DNA from: Dryomyza anilis
Taxonomy: Eukaryota > Arthropoda > Insecta > Diptera > Dryomyzidae
Length of the DNA: 64,000 nucleotides
Assembly: GCA_951804985.1 (NCBI GenBank)
Contig: OX638133.1
Location: 66,561,867-66,625,866 of the forward strand
Direction: 5' to 3'
Of this stretch, positions 33,010-44,917 are shown piece by piece. The translations under genes were made by a program, and so were the position numbers. The stretch's first letter is position 1; every line of letters begins with the position of its first letter. The notes under the pieces were generated by a model. It searched no databases and was not told the origin of the DNA. It saw nothing but the letters and a program-made list of their open reading frames with translations.

Positions 33010-33596
33010 TTACCTAATCATGCTTGCCGGACTTCAAATAAGTTCAGGTTTCCAAATCCTGATTCCACATGTTATGCTATTTAAAGTTGATATCCTGTAC
33101 AGGTTGCCTAAGTAGGCTTCCTGATCTTACCCTTATCTTATTTGATGCATTTAAAATTTTTCTGAAAATTCATGAGTGGAAATTGGTTAAGGTTAGCTTT
33201 ATTTCATATCTGCTCCTGTTCGAAATACGATAAGGCATTCCTATCAAAGAGCGCCTGAAATAATACTGTTTAGAGTCGGCTAAGATAATCCAGATTCCAA
33301 ATCTACTTATGGCAACCTGGTCCATTTTTTACGAAGAATCATGATCTGAAGCCTACTCAAGTTAACCTGATCTGACATGATCAATGTAGCAACTAGGGCC
33401 ACGTTTTGAATCAGGCACTGATGTGGAAACCTGATAATTTCATCACACATATAGTTGTCTCAGATCTACAATAATACGATTTTCAACCAGGTTTTTTCAG
33501 AAGTCTCAGATCAGTTTCCATTAAGTAGGCTTTAGATCATGTTTCTTTGCAAATGATGAATCAGGTTGCCTAATGATTATTTGAAATTAGGTTTAC
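33010..33596. mobile_element. Possible TIR element packed with AACCTGATC / GATCAGGTT words
   Basis: The words CAGGTT, AACCTGAT, CCTGATC and GTAGGCTT recur about 15 times in both orientations (for example CAGGTTGCCTAAGTAGGCTT at 33101 and ATCAGGTTGCCTAATGATT at 33560). The two ends share CCTAAT and TTCAAATAA blocks in inverted order. No coding sequence. Borders are approximate. Confidence 0.45.
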
Positions 33597-33770
33597 AGCC
33601 CTATTCTAGCGAGCAATGACAATTGTTATCACTATCAATTGATACAAATGACAATTGATTCTGACTTTTACGTCAATAAACACAGAATATAAAATTGGCA
33701 GAATACGAAACTGTGACAAAACGCACTATTGTGACCGATTTTAATTTGTGAGTCTTGCCAGAATAGGGCT
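33597..33770. mobile_element. MITE with AGCCCTATTCT ends
   Basis: AGCCCTATTCTAGCGAG at the left and, reversed, AGCCCTATTCTGGCAAG at the right are inverted with two mismatches over 17 bp. The interior has an ACAATTGTTATC/TGATACAAATGACAATTG inverted pair. The target duplication is unclear. Confidence 0.65.
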
Positions 33771-33974
33771 ATTAATCTACTCGATGATGATAAAGATTAT
33801 GTTATTTGGCTTTTGGTAGTGCTGCCTTATTAAATTCTAATCAGGGACGGATGTCAAATAAGACTAAATGAATTATAATTCACGAATTAAAATTCATGAG
33901 TAACTACACAACAAAACTATTTTTGTATTATTAAAAATAGTAAAAAAAATTATATGTATAGGTTTACGAAATGT

Positions 33975-34258
33975 AGCGTCGGTAGCTCAAGGTTAGTGCG
34001 TTGAACTGCGAGCCGAAAGTCTCAGGTTCAAGCCTGGACTGGGGCTAACAACATCTTTTCATAGAAACAATTTTTAAACCGCGCTACCTCTCGTCAGTAA
34101 ATGCCAAACCTACGAGAGTAAAACATTACCTATGAAAAGCTCTCGGATTCGGCATTAAACTTTAGGTCCCACCAATTTCAGTATACATATAACACGCACA
34201 GCTCAAAGTGGTGAGAGAGCTCGGCCTAAGTTCTTATCTGTAGCGCCAAACTATTATA
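33975..34258 (+). mobile_element. tRNA-derived SINE, third copy
   Basis: It has the same head (GCGTCGGTAGCTCAAGGTTA) and body as the copies at 24286 and 24597, with a 2-nt loss in the D-loop region and a deletion in the body before CTCGGATTCGGC. It ends CCAAACTATTAT, directly next to the fold-back element that starts near 34270. Confidence 0.75.
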
Positions 34259-34269
34259 TGATTATTATT

Positions 34270-36640
34270 ACGAGATATCAGACAATAACTTTTGGACCGA
34301 GCTTTCAAAAAAGTGGTCACATGTATTTGCAAATATTTCGCGTTTCAAATCAGAGATCGGAAATGCCCGTGTGCGTGCGCCCGCACATGCCCATTTCTTC
34401 ATACACTGACGAGCAATTTTGTTTTACGCAGACACTGCACTCGGGCATCACATTTTTTTTACAACACATCCCGTCGCAACGAGTGATGCTTTGCATTATT
34501 CTCGGTACCTGCCCTCGTGCGTGCTACGAAACTAAAAAGTGCAGCCCGCGCAGACGTGGAATGAGAAAATAGAGAAGCATATCGCGCAAGTGCTATGGTA
34601 TTTATTTCGCTGGGCAACTCCGTGCAACAGCGAAAACAGACTGCCCCTGGCAGCACGCGCATTTTTCACAGCCAGTAAATTTTATTGGCACTGTTTTACT
34701 TGACTGCGCAATGTTTTAATAATTTTTATATAAAACTATTGATAATACAGACAAGTTTGGCAATACTCCAATACACTTTTAATCGCAGTTTTATTTTGGT
34801 TTATAAAAATTGTATCTTTTAATTGTTCGTTGAACAGAAAAATAAATTTAACATGAAATCTTAATCAACATTTTTATTCAAATACAAAAATTATTATGTG
34901 CAAAAATCTATTTTAATAAAAAAAGGCTTCGAAAAATAATGTATATCCTCATTTGTAAAAATGTACACTAAGTTTAAACTTGCACTGAAAAACTTGTACT
35001 TAATTATACAATTTTTATAAACCAAATTAAAACTTCGATTAAAAGTGTATTTGAGTATTGCCAAACTTCTCTGTATTAACGATAGTTTTATTTAAAAATT
35101 ATTAAAACATTGCGCAGTATATTATAACAGTGCCGTGCTCATGCGCCACATAAGAATTTCATACAAGAAAAAATTAACTGGCTGTGAAAAACTGCCCCGC
35201 GTGCTGCCCGGGGCAGTCGGTTTTCGCTGTTGCACGGAGTTGCCCCGCGAAATAAATATCATAGCACTTGCGCGATATGTTTCTCTATTTTCTCATTCCA
35301 CGTCTGCGCGGGCTGCACTTTTTAGTTTCGTAGCCCGCACGAGGGCAGGTACCGAGAATAGTGCAAAGCATCACTCGTTGCGACGGGATGTGTTGTAAAA
35401 AAAATGTGGTGCCCGAGTGCAGAGTATGCGTTAACAAATTTGCTTCTCATTTACTTAAGGGCGCGGGCGCGGGCGTGCGTGCAAATCCGAACTCTGTTTC
35501 AAATAATTGATTTGAGAAAGTGGTATATAAAAAAAAGATAATTAAAGTCTAATAAACATTTCTCACAACATATTGAAATCGGTTCACTGGTTTTGAGAGA
35601 ATTTTATAGAAGATCTCGAAAAAATTAAAGCAAAGATGTATTTAAAAAATTGGAAAAAATCAAAAAAGTGAAATGATACACAGTTTGTAATATTCCAAAA
35701 TTAGCCTGCTCATTTTTAAATAAAACGATGCAACAATAAGAGATATCTATGGATACATTTTGAGGACAGAAAAAATCATATGAAAGCATTACAATTGAAT
35801 GTAAACTAAGAAATCATATAACCTACACCCATGTGATACAGGTTGTACTATCTGCGAGGATATTTTAGTGACTTTAGGAGGCGACCGGTATAAAAAAATA
35901 TATATATTTTCTTGATCAGCAGCATTTTCTGAGTAGATTTAGACATGACCGTCTGTCTGTACGCCTATACATGATAACTTGAAAACTACAATTCAGAATG
36001 CGATGAAATTTAGTTTCAATACATTTTAGTAGAATAGTAATCCTAAGTTCGAAAATGCGTCGAATGAGTCAACGTACTTAACTACATCCCATACAAGATA
36101 TGGGTTTACTTTTTAGGATACCATATCTTTTAATGTATTCATCATATCTTGTATTATATTAATTAATTTATATTATCAATTTAAAATAATTCATAAATTA
36201 TCATCTATCAATACGTACTGAAAAAATTGGCGTAATATTTTGGTTTTTTAAGCCTATTTATATAGCACTTAATTTATAATGCTTTTTATCCTCAAATTTT
36301 AACCATTGAAAGCTCAAATTCATTAAAAGAGTGTGTACTAATTTTGGAATATTACAAACTGTGTATCTTTTACTATTTTTTTTTTTTTCAATTTTTTAAA
36401 TGCTTTTTTGATTTAAATTTTTGTTGAACAAAATACTTTTTTTCAAGTTCTCCTGGCGAGCTCTCTTAAACTTGTGAACCAATTTAAAAATATGCTGAGA
36501 AATGTTTATTGGATTTTCTATTACCTTTCATTCGATATAACACATGATCATGAGTTATTTAGAACGCGAGATATATATACAAATATATGTGACCGCCTTA
36601 TAGTAAGCTCGGTTCAAAAGTTATTGGTCGATATTTTGTA
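34270..36640. mobile_element. 2.4-kb fold-back element made of two nested inverted repeats
   Basis: The outer ends share CAATAACTTTTG and ACCGAGCTT in inverted order (34282 and 36625), followed by a GTGGTCACAT-type block. Inside, 34335-34820 is inverted against about 35000-35500: GC-rich arms with GTCGCAACGAGTGATGC, CAGCCCGCGCAGACGTGGAA and GCAACTCCGTGCAACAGCG. A second inverted pair joins 35561-35706 and 36340-36500 (TTTGTAATATTCCAAAATTA). A reverse-strand DINE-like fragment lies near 35890-36000. The frames of 87-104 codons in the arms are mirror images and carry no domain. No transposase is present. Confidence 0.6.
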
Positions 36641-36790
36641 AACCTATTCAAAGAAACATTTTTAAACCGAATCATCGGAATCAGGATTCATTTTTCATAA
36701 TACAAAAATAGTCTTGAGTGCTGCGCTGTTTTGTGGGAGAGCTCGGCGTAAGTTCGCCAAACTATTATATTTTTATTATTATTATTGCGA
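36641..36790 (+). mobile_element. SINE 3' part, diverged
   Basis: TTCAAAGAAACATTTTTAAACCG and GGGAGAGCTCGGCGTAAGTT, followed by CGCCAAACTATTATAT and an ATT tail, match the body and tail of the SINE family. It lies just outside the fold-back element and may be a separate copy or the far side of a split insertion. Confidence 0.5.
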
Positions 36791-39700
36791 ATTACAAATG
36801 CGATTTTGTACATAAATTAAAGAAAATAAGCCTTATTATACTTTAATCTAAATAGATGTTTTAGTTTTCGTAAAGAATGTGGATGTTGTATGCGAGCATT
36901 TAACCTTCTTTAATCGAATCAATTTCAAACTTATTAGAATTAAACTCATTGGCCGTAACTATAGTCAAAATTAACCTGGAGCTTAATTTTATTACGACTT
37001 TTTGAATAGTTTTCATATCAAAATATTTACCAAAAAGCTGTATAAAAATTAAGCTGTAGGTTAAAAAAAATGTATATAGTTATGCGTCAATAACATAATA
37101 ATATAATAATATATATAATATATAATATAATATATGTATATTAAAATTATTGCATTCAAGAACAAAAATGTTTATAACAACAATAATAAACAGAAGACGA
37201 CGATTTCAAGAAATTCGTCAAAATTATGATCATAACTTTTTATTTATTACCAATATTTTTTAAATCGACGTTAAATTATTTATGAATATGCGCCAATATT
37301 TTGAATACGATTATTATAAATGGTATTATGTTGGTGCGTAATCATAGGCAATTTAACTTTAAAATTTAAATCGAGTTTTTTTGACAAATTTAATATAAAA
37401 TAAAATGTCAAAAAACTGATTTTTAAATTTAAGGTCAACTTTAAACTGTCTTATGTTCATAAGACATTATGTTCATAATATATGTAAGGTCTTTTGGATA
37501 GTACCCAGTTAAAATAGGAAAGGGTTATTTTCCTCATTCGATTGGCAAATACCATCTGAGGATGTTAAATCTAGTTGGACAAAATTGGAAACTAGATCTC
37601 TTGAAATTGGTACCATCGTTTTTGTTAAACTTTCCTCTATTAAGATCCACATATAACAAAACATTATTGTTATTTCTTTGTAAATAGTATGAGACTTAAT
37701 AAGAAAATGCTGTAGTTAAAGACAATCTTTAAATTGGAATGCCATAATTAAAGAATCATGTTAAATAATTAAATTGAACGTAAACTTCTTAATAAATGCC
37801 TGTTTTATTGTTAATCGTAATTATCGTAATAACAAGTATATATGTCACGTTTAAAAAACAAAACTTATGAAATGTTTGAAGTTAAACTTGTAATAGCAAA
37901 TCTGACAGTATTATGGAATTACTAGGCATAAAAAATTCGTATCTGCGTAAAAGATGAGAAAAATAATAATAACATATACATATTATTTTATGTAACTACT
38001 ACAAAAGTTATTTTAACGAAATTATATATTCCCAGGAAACAACTAACTGATACTACGAAAAATTTGAATGGCTGCAAATTTTTCGAAATGTTCAACAAGT
38101 ATTTTGATTTAGTTTAGAAATTGGTTAGTGTTCTGAATGTGATTCAAAGATTTGAATTTATATTGTGGTAATTATGTTTTCGAAGTAATCCTACTGCAGA
38201 AATCATGGCATGATTATTGCAATGATTTCTGCAATGGGGTCACCATGGAAAACATGATTAACTCAATAAAAATTACAAATAATTATTGAAGTATTTAGAA
38301 GATGTTGGTCGCAATCATGTTTCTTCGGTGAGTGTTATAACTATTAACATTGTCTCAAAAAAATATAACTTTTAATATATTTTACTATCTGATTTAATTT
38401 TAATTTTACTATACAGTAATTATATATGTATTTGTAATGTATAAACTAAATGTATAGCTAACCGAAACATTAAAGAAAAAGTTGAATATCTTCATTAGAA
38501 TGTATATCTTATAACATACAGGAAGATGTAAGACATAACAACATTAAAACCTTTTTATCATGGCTACTTTATAATTGTCAAAATGTTATTTTCACATTAT
38601 TCTAATAAAAAATTTAAAATACGTAAATTAAATATTACAATACTAAAATATTTGCAATGAACTCGTACTAAAGAATTGTCACATGCAATCAAATTTACTT
38701 AAAGAAGATTACAATAACCAACATATATAATAATCCCATAGAAGTGACATATGGCATACAAAAGCATCTAACAGGGTAGTAGACTTCTTCTTCTAATAGT
38801 TATTTCCATGCGAGTTCCATAAAGCTTATCTTCTTCTAAATATGAATTATAAGTAAAAAATCATAAATTAATGTAATTCATAAAAATTATATTTGAGTAT
38901 TGTGGACATCAAACATATTATACTATTCTTCTTAGACTATGTAGGTATTTATCGTATAATAGAGGAATAATGTTTTAATTGCACATAGTAAAATGCTGGT
39001 ATGGGGTCAAACAAATATACTTAAAAAGGTTAAATTTACTTCAATTTCATTGTCTATCTAGCAACTTACGCCAGTTGCATTAATGTTCAACTGGCCTGAG
39101 ATTTCTTAAACTTATAAATATATATATTATATTTGTTAAATTTATATAATTATCTTAACAAAATATTGTAAAAAAAAATATTAAGCAATATTATAATATA
39201 TATATATATATATTTGCAATATTATAATAAGAAATGTTGTTGAAATTCTTTGTGACCGTACATTAATTATCATAATTGTATTGAGCTTCGAAACAATTTA
39301 ATATTAGATAATAACTTTATTATATATTTAAACCACAAGTATTACGCGTAAGAGCATAATAGTCAAAAACTAAATTATAGCCTAAATTTACACTATTTAA
39401 AGTATTTCTAATACATACATTAAAAATATATAAAAATATACAATGAAAGAACCAAATTTACGTATATTTAAACTATTATTATGAGAGAAAGTTTTACTCA
39501 TATTATTATCGTATTATAATTATATCAACCAATTTACAATAAAAAGTTGTCGTATGTTCATTGTAATTATTACATTTAAAGTTGTTGGTGAATAAGAAAG
39601 CTACAAAAAATAATGTTGGTGTTTTATTTAAACATTTTTTGGTTATTTCAGGAGATGTTGAAGTAAGTAGTTATTTAAAATATAAGTCATTTAAATAAAA

Positions 39701-40646
39701 TTAGTTAATACGTACAAATCAGTTGACGCAACCGCTTTTTTTGCCAACCGATTTATTTAGCTCTGTCAACGTTCGACTAATTCAGTTGTCGCAACATCAC
39801 ATTACAGTTGTAAATATATTTGGGCATGAAAAAACCAAATAGTTAAAATTTAAAGGCCCTTTAAACAATTTTACACATGTCCTCAGCACATAAAACGTAT
39901 GAAAAATCTGGAGTTTGTGCGACTGATTTTGTCCTGCAGCTGATTTCGCAGTTGAATCGAAAACATTGATTACTACAACCTAATATTATATCATGTTGTC
40001 TATATAACCATCTATCTGTTGAGTCAACTAAAAAACGCAAAAAGGAAAAAGAAACAAAATCAAAAAAAATAACACGAAAACAAAAAGTAAAAATAGGAAA
40101 ACAATACAAAAAAATGCATACATTTCTGCAACAATTGATCTGATCTGGACAAAATAAGATTTCGCGATATTCTGTAGGACATTGCTTAATATAATCTAAA
40201 TATTGTAAACAATTTTACAGCGAGATGGCGTACATTTTTTATCTCTGCAATCAAATTTAGTGTCGTGACACTTTGAGATATCCAGGACTAAAAGGAGTCA
40301 AAATTCCATTACTATCTAATACAGTAATTCTTATGGAACATCGCTTTTTAAACAACCGGAATAACGAGAAATTTTGTACTATAAAGTTCAGTACGTTGAG
40401 TTAAAATTTCGTCAACAGAATGGTATTTGTCATTATAATAAATTAACCAAACATACATTTGTACCAAGCCCGTAGCCAGGATTTTTATTCGGGGAGTTTT
40501 GTAAAATTATATATAAGAGAGAGTTCCAGAAAACACAATCGCGCATACATATTAATTCTTTTTCATTTCTATTTATTCGGATTTAGTGCTTCTTTTAATA
40601 TTTTTTTATTTTTATAAACATTATTTATTTTGTTTCAAGTCAAAAG
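36791..40646. other. Very AT-rich 3.9-kb stretch without genes
   Basis: It includes AT microsatellites at 37087-37135 and 39192-39214 and a MITE-like right end at 38321-38335 (GTTTCTTCGGTGAGTGT). The word GTAGCCAGGATTTT at 40473 resembles the left end of some hAT elements, but no partner was found. Open frames are short and featureless. I see no host gene. Confidence 0.45.
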
Positions 40647-40997
40647 TACAAATCATGATTCAAATATATACAGGTACGATCACTCTCATTTTTTTCCAAT
40701 GTTTACTTTAGCTGACACTAGGCAAAACAAAATTGACAATTAAAAAAAGCTCATATAAAATTCTATAGAAATGAAAAATAATTAAAATAAAGGTATGCCT
40801 TGAGATAATCTAAAAATGTTCTCAAAAATTTGTATAATTAAAACAAAATCTGAAAAATCATTTTCAGTTTTTCTTCGAACATAAATTTTAATTTTTGAAA
40901 TGTTGAATTTGAATCAAAACAAAAAATTCCAAAATTTGTCAAAAAAAAAAACTTGTCTAGTGTCAGAGTGATTGTACTTGTATATATTTGTATCATG
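40647..40997. mobile_element. MITE with CAAATATATACA ends
   Basis: The left side reads CAAATATATACAGGTACGAT, CACTCT and then GACACTAGGCAA after a 25-bp interruption; the right side, reversed, reads CAAATATATACAAGTACAAT, CACTCT and GACACTAGACAA. Further out, TACAAATCATGAT and its inverted counterpart extend the arms. The next element (41006) inserted at its right edge. Confidence 0.5.
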
Positions 40998-41679
40998 GTA
41001 CAAATCAAGGTGTATTAAGGAAGGTGAGGAAAATTTGGAGAGGCAAAAAATTTGAGCGTAATTCTGTACACATATTTCAAATTTGAAATATTGTTCTGCG
41101 ATTTTTGTTTTTATTGAAATTTTCAGTATAATAACGTCAATCAATTTGTTATTGTTATTAAATTAATTATTTTTTTTTGTTTCATGTCATTTGATTGTAT
41201 AGAATAATTTAAATTGTCTTCCCGATTAGTTAAATACAAAAGTGTAGTGTACAACGACTAGGTGTAGTCGACAAAGGACACCATATAAACGCGTCAGTTC
41301 AATAGCTCATCAGCGCCCTTGCACCTTATTCTTGGCCAAGTGTGTGAGCGTTCCACGTTAGTAGAGCTATGACCAAAGTGCATTTTAAAATATACTAGCA
41401 GGACCCGTGCACATCTACGCCGGTGCAAAGATTTAATAAATGTAAATATTGGATATGTAAAAAATGAGCTTGTGTTGGAGGTACAAAGCGCCTTTATCCC
41501 ATCACGCCCGCATTTTACGTGACGATTAGTATGTTAAATGTTACGCCCTTCTTTGATTTTTATAACTACTACACTATGTCAGTCATGCCCATTTTGATAT
41601 TTTGTTTCCATTTGTATAACTCTACTATTAAGATTCAGGTCAGCTGGTGCCTTTATGGCATTATTCTATCTTATATGTT

Positions 41680-41749
41680 GCCTAGCGTGGTGGCTCGTTT
41701 GGTTAGCTCGGCAATCATTGGCAAACCTACGAGAGTAAACATTGCATTG
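41680..41749 (+). mobile_element. SINE body fragment
   Basis: GGCAAACCTACGAGAGTAAA at 41720-41739, preceded by TGGTGGCTCGTTTGGTTAG and followed by CATTGC, matches the SINE body seen at 24720 and 34105. Head and tail are missing. Confidence 0.5.
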
Positions 41750-42003
41750 TAGTCACAATTCTTAAAATGTTTTCCGCAAATTAGCGAAGAATTTTTTAAT
41801 AACATTCCACAAGGTTCGCTCCATAGCTTTCGCTTCTGCGGATCACTGCGGATCACAAATTTATAATTTTCTTTTATCCACGATTGACGGCAGATAGAAC
41901 CAGACGATTGCGGCATTATTTTGGCTGAATAGTCCGTTGCGAATTCACTTTTGACAATTTTATTTTTTATTAAATATTTATTGACCTCAACGAGGAAATT
42001 CAA
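41750..42003 (-). pseudogene. THAP zinc-finger remnant of a P-type transposase
   Basis: The - strand frame contains FVIRSDPQKRKLWSEPCG followed by SSLICGKHFKNCDY. This fits the C-terminal half of a THAP domain (the FP.dpexrkxWxxa stretch, then C-x2-H, then the DF/DY pair), a sequence-specific DNA-binding finger. The N-terminal Cys pair is not clear (ICRQSW may be what is left of it) and the frame runs into the SINE fragment, so it is a truncated, inactive copy. It could also derive from a host THAP gene, but its place beside a TIR with an 8-bp duplication argues for a transposase. Confidence 0.6.
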
Positions 42004-42340
42004 AAAACGATTGACAAAGAAAAATATTTTTTTAATAATAACAAAAGAGAGAAGTTTTCATACTTTCCTCACCTTGTTAAATACACCTTGGTACAAATCG
42101 TAATGAAAATATTTTTTACAAATTTTTGAAACAACTCAAATTTTCTGAATAAATTAACAAGAATACAAAAGGTATATAAAGTATATACAAACTAATTATA
42201 TAAAAAGTTAAAGAATTAGGACACTACACGGATTATGTATTTTTATATTATAAATTGATTTTGGAATATTCTCGCCTAAAAGAAAGACTTTCAATACATT
42301 CAGAAAAAACTAAAATGAATAGAAAACGTTTTTTCTTCAA

Positions 42341-43308
42341 ATATCCCTGAAGTGTAAGACTAACCATGAATTAATCTGTACTAGAATATTAAGTAGTTGA
42401 AAATTTACTAGTTCATATTTTGACACAATATACCAGTTATAAGACTAGATTTAAAGTTCCAGTTGGATTAAAATTAGTAGAAATATGATTTTTGTGGATT
42501 AGCATCCAATTGAAATTTTTCACATTCAAAAATTTGCTAGACTACGCATGGGTCACTCATTAATTACACATGGACATCTTATGGAAGGAATACCTACAAT
42601 AACATGTCCACTCTGTCATAACCAGAATATTTCTATGAAGCATCTTTTTGATGATTGCAACGTGAAAACACTAGAAAACATAAATATCAAAGACACCCTC
42701 AGTGTTCCATCCAGAACAAACATTACTACTATAATGGATTTACTAAAATATTGTGGAATTTACTTTGAAATTTAAATATTATACAATGTATTAAATTTAT
42801 ATTAAAATATTGTATCCCTATCAGGCTGATGACCTTAGTAGTTAGTGTCTAGCTCATAAGTTTATTGTTTTAAATTTTATTCAATTAATAAATTTCATAA
42901 TAATAATAATGAAATTTTTCTACTCAAAAATCATCCGAAGATCCTCTACCAGCTTTTTACATATTTTTCAATACATAAATATTTTACAACTTTTTCGTCT
43001 ATATCCATACAATATTATTTGTCAACCATACATACTATATCGAACTTTCAACTAGTTTAAACTCGGCAATTACTGATGTGTTTTCAACTAGTCATGATCA
43101 ACTAGGATTCTACTGGTATGTTGCATACCAGTAGTACTACTAGTTCAAACCTTATGTAGATTAGGGCAATTGTCTATTCCTATGACATCGCCATGTAAAA
43201 AATACCAGTTGGTTATATGAAAATAGGATCGATTTTTAACTAGTACTGGTATTTTTTTAACTACTTATTTTACTAGAAAATAACTAGTTGGTTACACTGC
43301 AGGGATAT
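42341..43308. mobile_element. TIR element packed with ACTAGT/ACCAGT words
   Basis: The ends ATATCCCTGAAGTGTAA and, reversed, ATATCCCTGCAGTGTAA are inverted with one mismatch; CTAACCA or AACCAAC follows on each side. Excluding the non-LTR insertion at about 42490-42930, some 500 bp contain about 16 CTAGT, ACTAG, CCAGT or ACTGG words in both orientations, including AACTAGTACTGG at 43236. No transposase. Confidence 0.65.
42530..42930 (+). pseudogene. 3' end of an I-type non-LTR retrotransposon
   Basis: The frame contains KFARLRMGHSLITHGHLM, then TCPLCHNQNISMKHLFDDC, the C-terminal block of I/Jockey-type ORF2 after RNase H (RLRIGHTxxTHxxLL, CxxC...KHI..xC). It stops at 42773-42775 and is followed by a 3' UTR and a tail of AAT/TAA units at 42898-42910, as in I-factor elements, which end in TAA repeats. 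It is 5'-truncated and nested in the ACTAGT element. Confidence 0.75.
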
Positions 43309-43483
43309 GAATGAAATCGACTCTTACATATTAAAAAAAAAAAAAAATTGGTGAGTCTACATAAGAAATTATAAAATTCAAAAGCTACGATATTCGCTTA
43401 CAAATCGGTTCCAGTAACTGAGTTGTGGCCGAAAAAGCGCAAAAAGCGGAGCCTAATTGTAACATTGTACTTTGTTTGTTTTA

Positions 43484-44917
43484 ACTGCGAGAAAACATTA
43501 TTTTTCATGTATTCGAGCAAGAAGTCAATATATATTTGACAAAAAAAGTTTAACTAAGCACGTATACAGTAAAATTGATCTGTAGACGTAAATTTTATAT
43601 GAGGTATTTGAATATAAGTGTTCAGTAGCTCGTTTCTGTATTTGTTTTCGATCACAGTTGTCGACTACTATTGTCGATTTGATGTCATAATGACGTCATT
43701 TTCATTTTTAATGTGTCTGTAAAATATTGAACGTTTGAATCGTTTCATTTTGACTTGTTTCAATTTCACTTTAGTAGGAATTTACTCACATCACTGTTTC
43801 TACAAATAAAACGAATCGTTTTGAAACGATTGTATTTCTCTCTAGCTTTTGACTTGGTGAGAAGCCTCTCGACTTTAAAAATGATTGATATTTGTTTGGA
43901 AAATACATAATTTTTTGAATTTTCATAAACTGCAACACAGACGTGTGGGCAAGGGACAATTTACGTCCAAATATACTAGAAAAGAGCACTGTGTTGTTTG
44001 GGAGACAGTTGCAAGTGAATTGAATGCCATGGAATGTGCAACTTATGCCTGGTTTCACTATGTTTTTGTTTTTCACTATGTTTTTTGTTTTCTTTACATT
44101 GTGATTGTGACGCAGAAACTGTCCAAAATTAAAATTTTCATTATCCATGTCAAACAAAATCAAAATGCCAACATGTTGGCATTTTTTTAAATCTTTGTAA
44201 TGTCGATTTGAGAAATTTTCGAACATGAAACTGACACAAAATGACATAGTGAAAACCAGGCATTACACTCGTTTTCATAAATGACGAGACTTTTACAATA
44301 GGTGAGCCGAAATAACGTCATAAATCGCGAATCGGAAATAAGAAATGGGCCCGCCGAATGCCTTAACCGACGCCTCTTAAAACGCAACATATTGACATAA
44401 AACAATACGAATTTAATTGCGTATTGTTTTATACATAATTTTTTTAAAATTTGCTTTAAATATTTTGTAAATAACTGAAAAAACAGATGTCAATTGTTCA
44501 AATTTCACAAGTTCCTTTTCGATTTTTGTGCCAGTTTTAAATCAGACCGTTTTTAAACGATTACTTCGTACAGAAACAGTAAATATCGCACAATCGACAA
44601 TAATGGAACGAAACGACGTGACGTCACAGAAATCGACAAATTGTCGAATATGTTACAGAAACGAGCTACAGATCACTTATACAGCGCACATACAGCGTAT
44701 GTATATAAGTAATCTAAATTATGAGTTTCATCTAATTCTTCAATTTTTTAAGTTGTAGGGATTTAAACAGACAGACAGACGGACAGATGGACATCGCTAA
44801 ATCGACTCAGGAGGTCATGTAGATCAAGAATATATATACTTTTCCATACCGGAGATGCTTCCTTCTGGTGTACGAAACTGAATAAACCCTTTCACTCTTA
44901 GTGTAGGTTATAAAAAT
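43484..44917 (+). repeat. DINE-like repeat copy split by a 1-kb TIR element
   Basis: 43484-43623 matches the middle of the full copy (GAAAACATTATT, CAATATATATTTGAC, AAGCACGTATACAG). 44672-44917 continues it (CACATACAGCGTATG, the GACA run, GATCAAGAATATATATAC, CACTCTTAGTGTAGG). The intervening 43626-44668 is an insertion. Confidence 0.75.
43626..44668. mobile_element. TIR element inserted in a DINE-like repeat (TAGCTCGTTTCTGTA ends)
   Basis: TAGCTCGTTTCTGTA is found inverted at the other end, with further inverted matches at TGTCGATTT and TGACGTCA. The 3-bp word CAG lies directly outside both ends and may be the target duplication. A second inverted pair inside, ATGCCTGGTTTCACTATG (44046) against CATAGTGAAAACCAGGCAT (44249), encloses about 180 bp. 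The - strand frame at 43786-44247 has no recognisable domain. Confidence 0.65.

Larger units (their letters stand above)
41006..42090 (-). mobile_element. P-superfamily transposon relic (8-bp TSD, THAP fragment)
   Basis: CAAGGTGTATTAAGGAAGGTG starts the element and, reversed, CAAGGTGTATTTAACAAGGTG ends it: TIRs of about 26 bp including the following AGGAAA. The exact 8-bp direct repeat GTACAAAT flanks both sides (40998-41005 and 42091-42098). P elements make 8-bp duplications and their transposases start with a THAP zinc finger; a THAP remnant is encoded next to the right end on the - strand. The 1.08-kb interior has lost the rest of the gene and carries a SINE fragment. hAT elements also give 8-bp duplications, but THAP favours P. 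Confidence 0.75.

Noticed and set aside
34258..35398. Small proteins in the GC-rich arms
   Set aside because: The frames at 34459-34662 (-) and 35135-35398 (+) are mirror copies produced by the inverted repeat.
43786..44247. 153-codon - strand gene
   Set aside because: It lies inside a TIR element and overlaps an internal inverted repeat and another frame; composition is AT-driven and no domain is seen.
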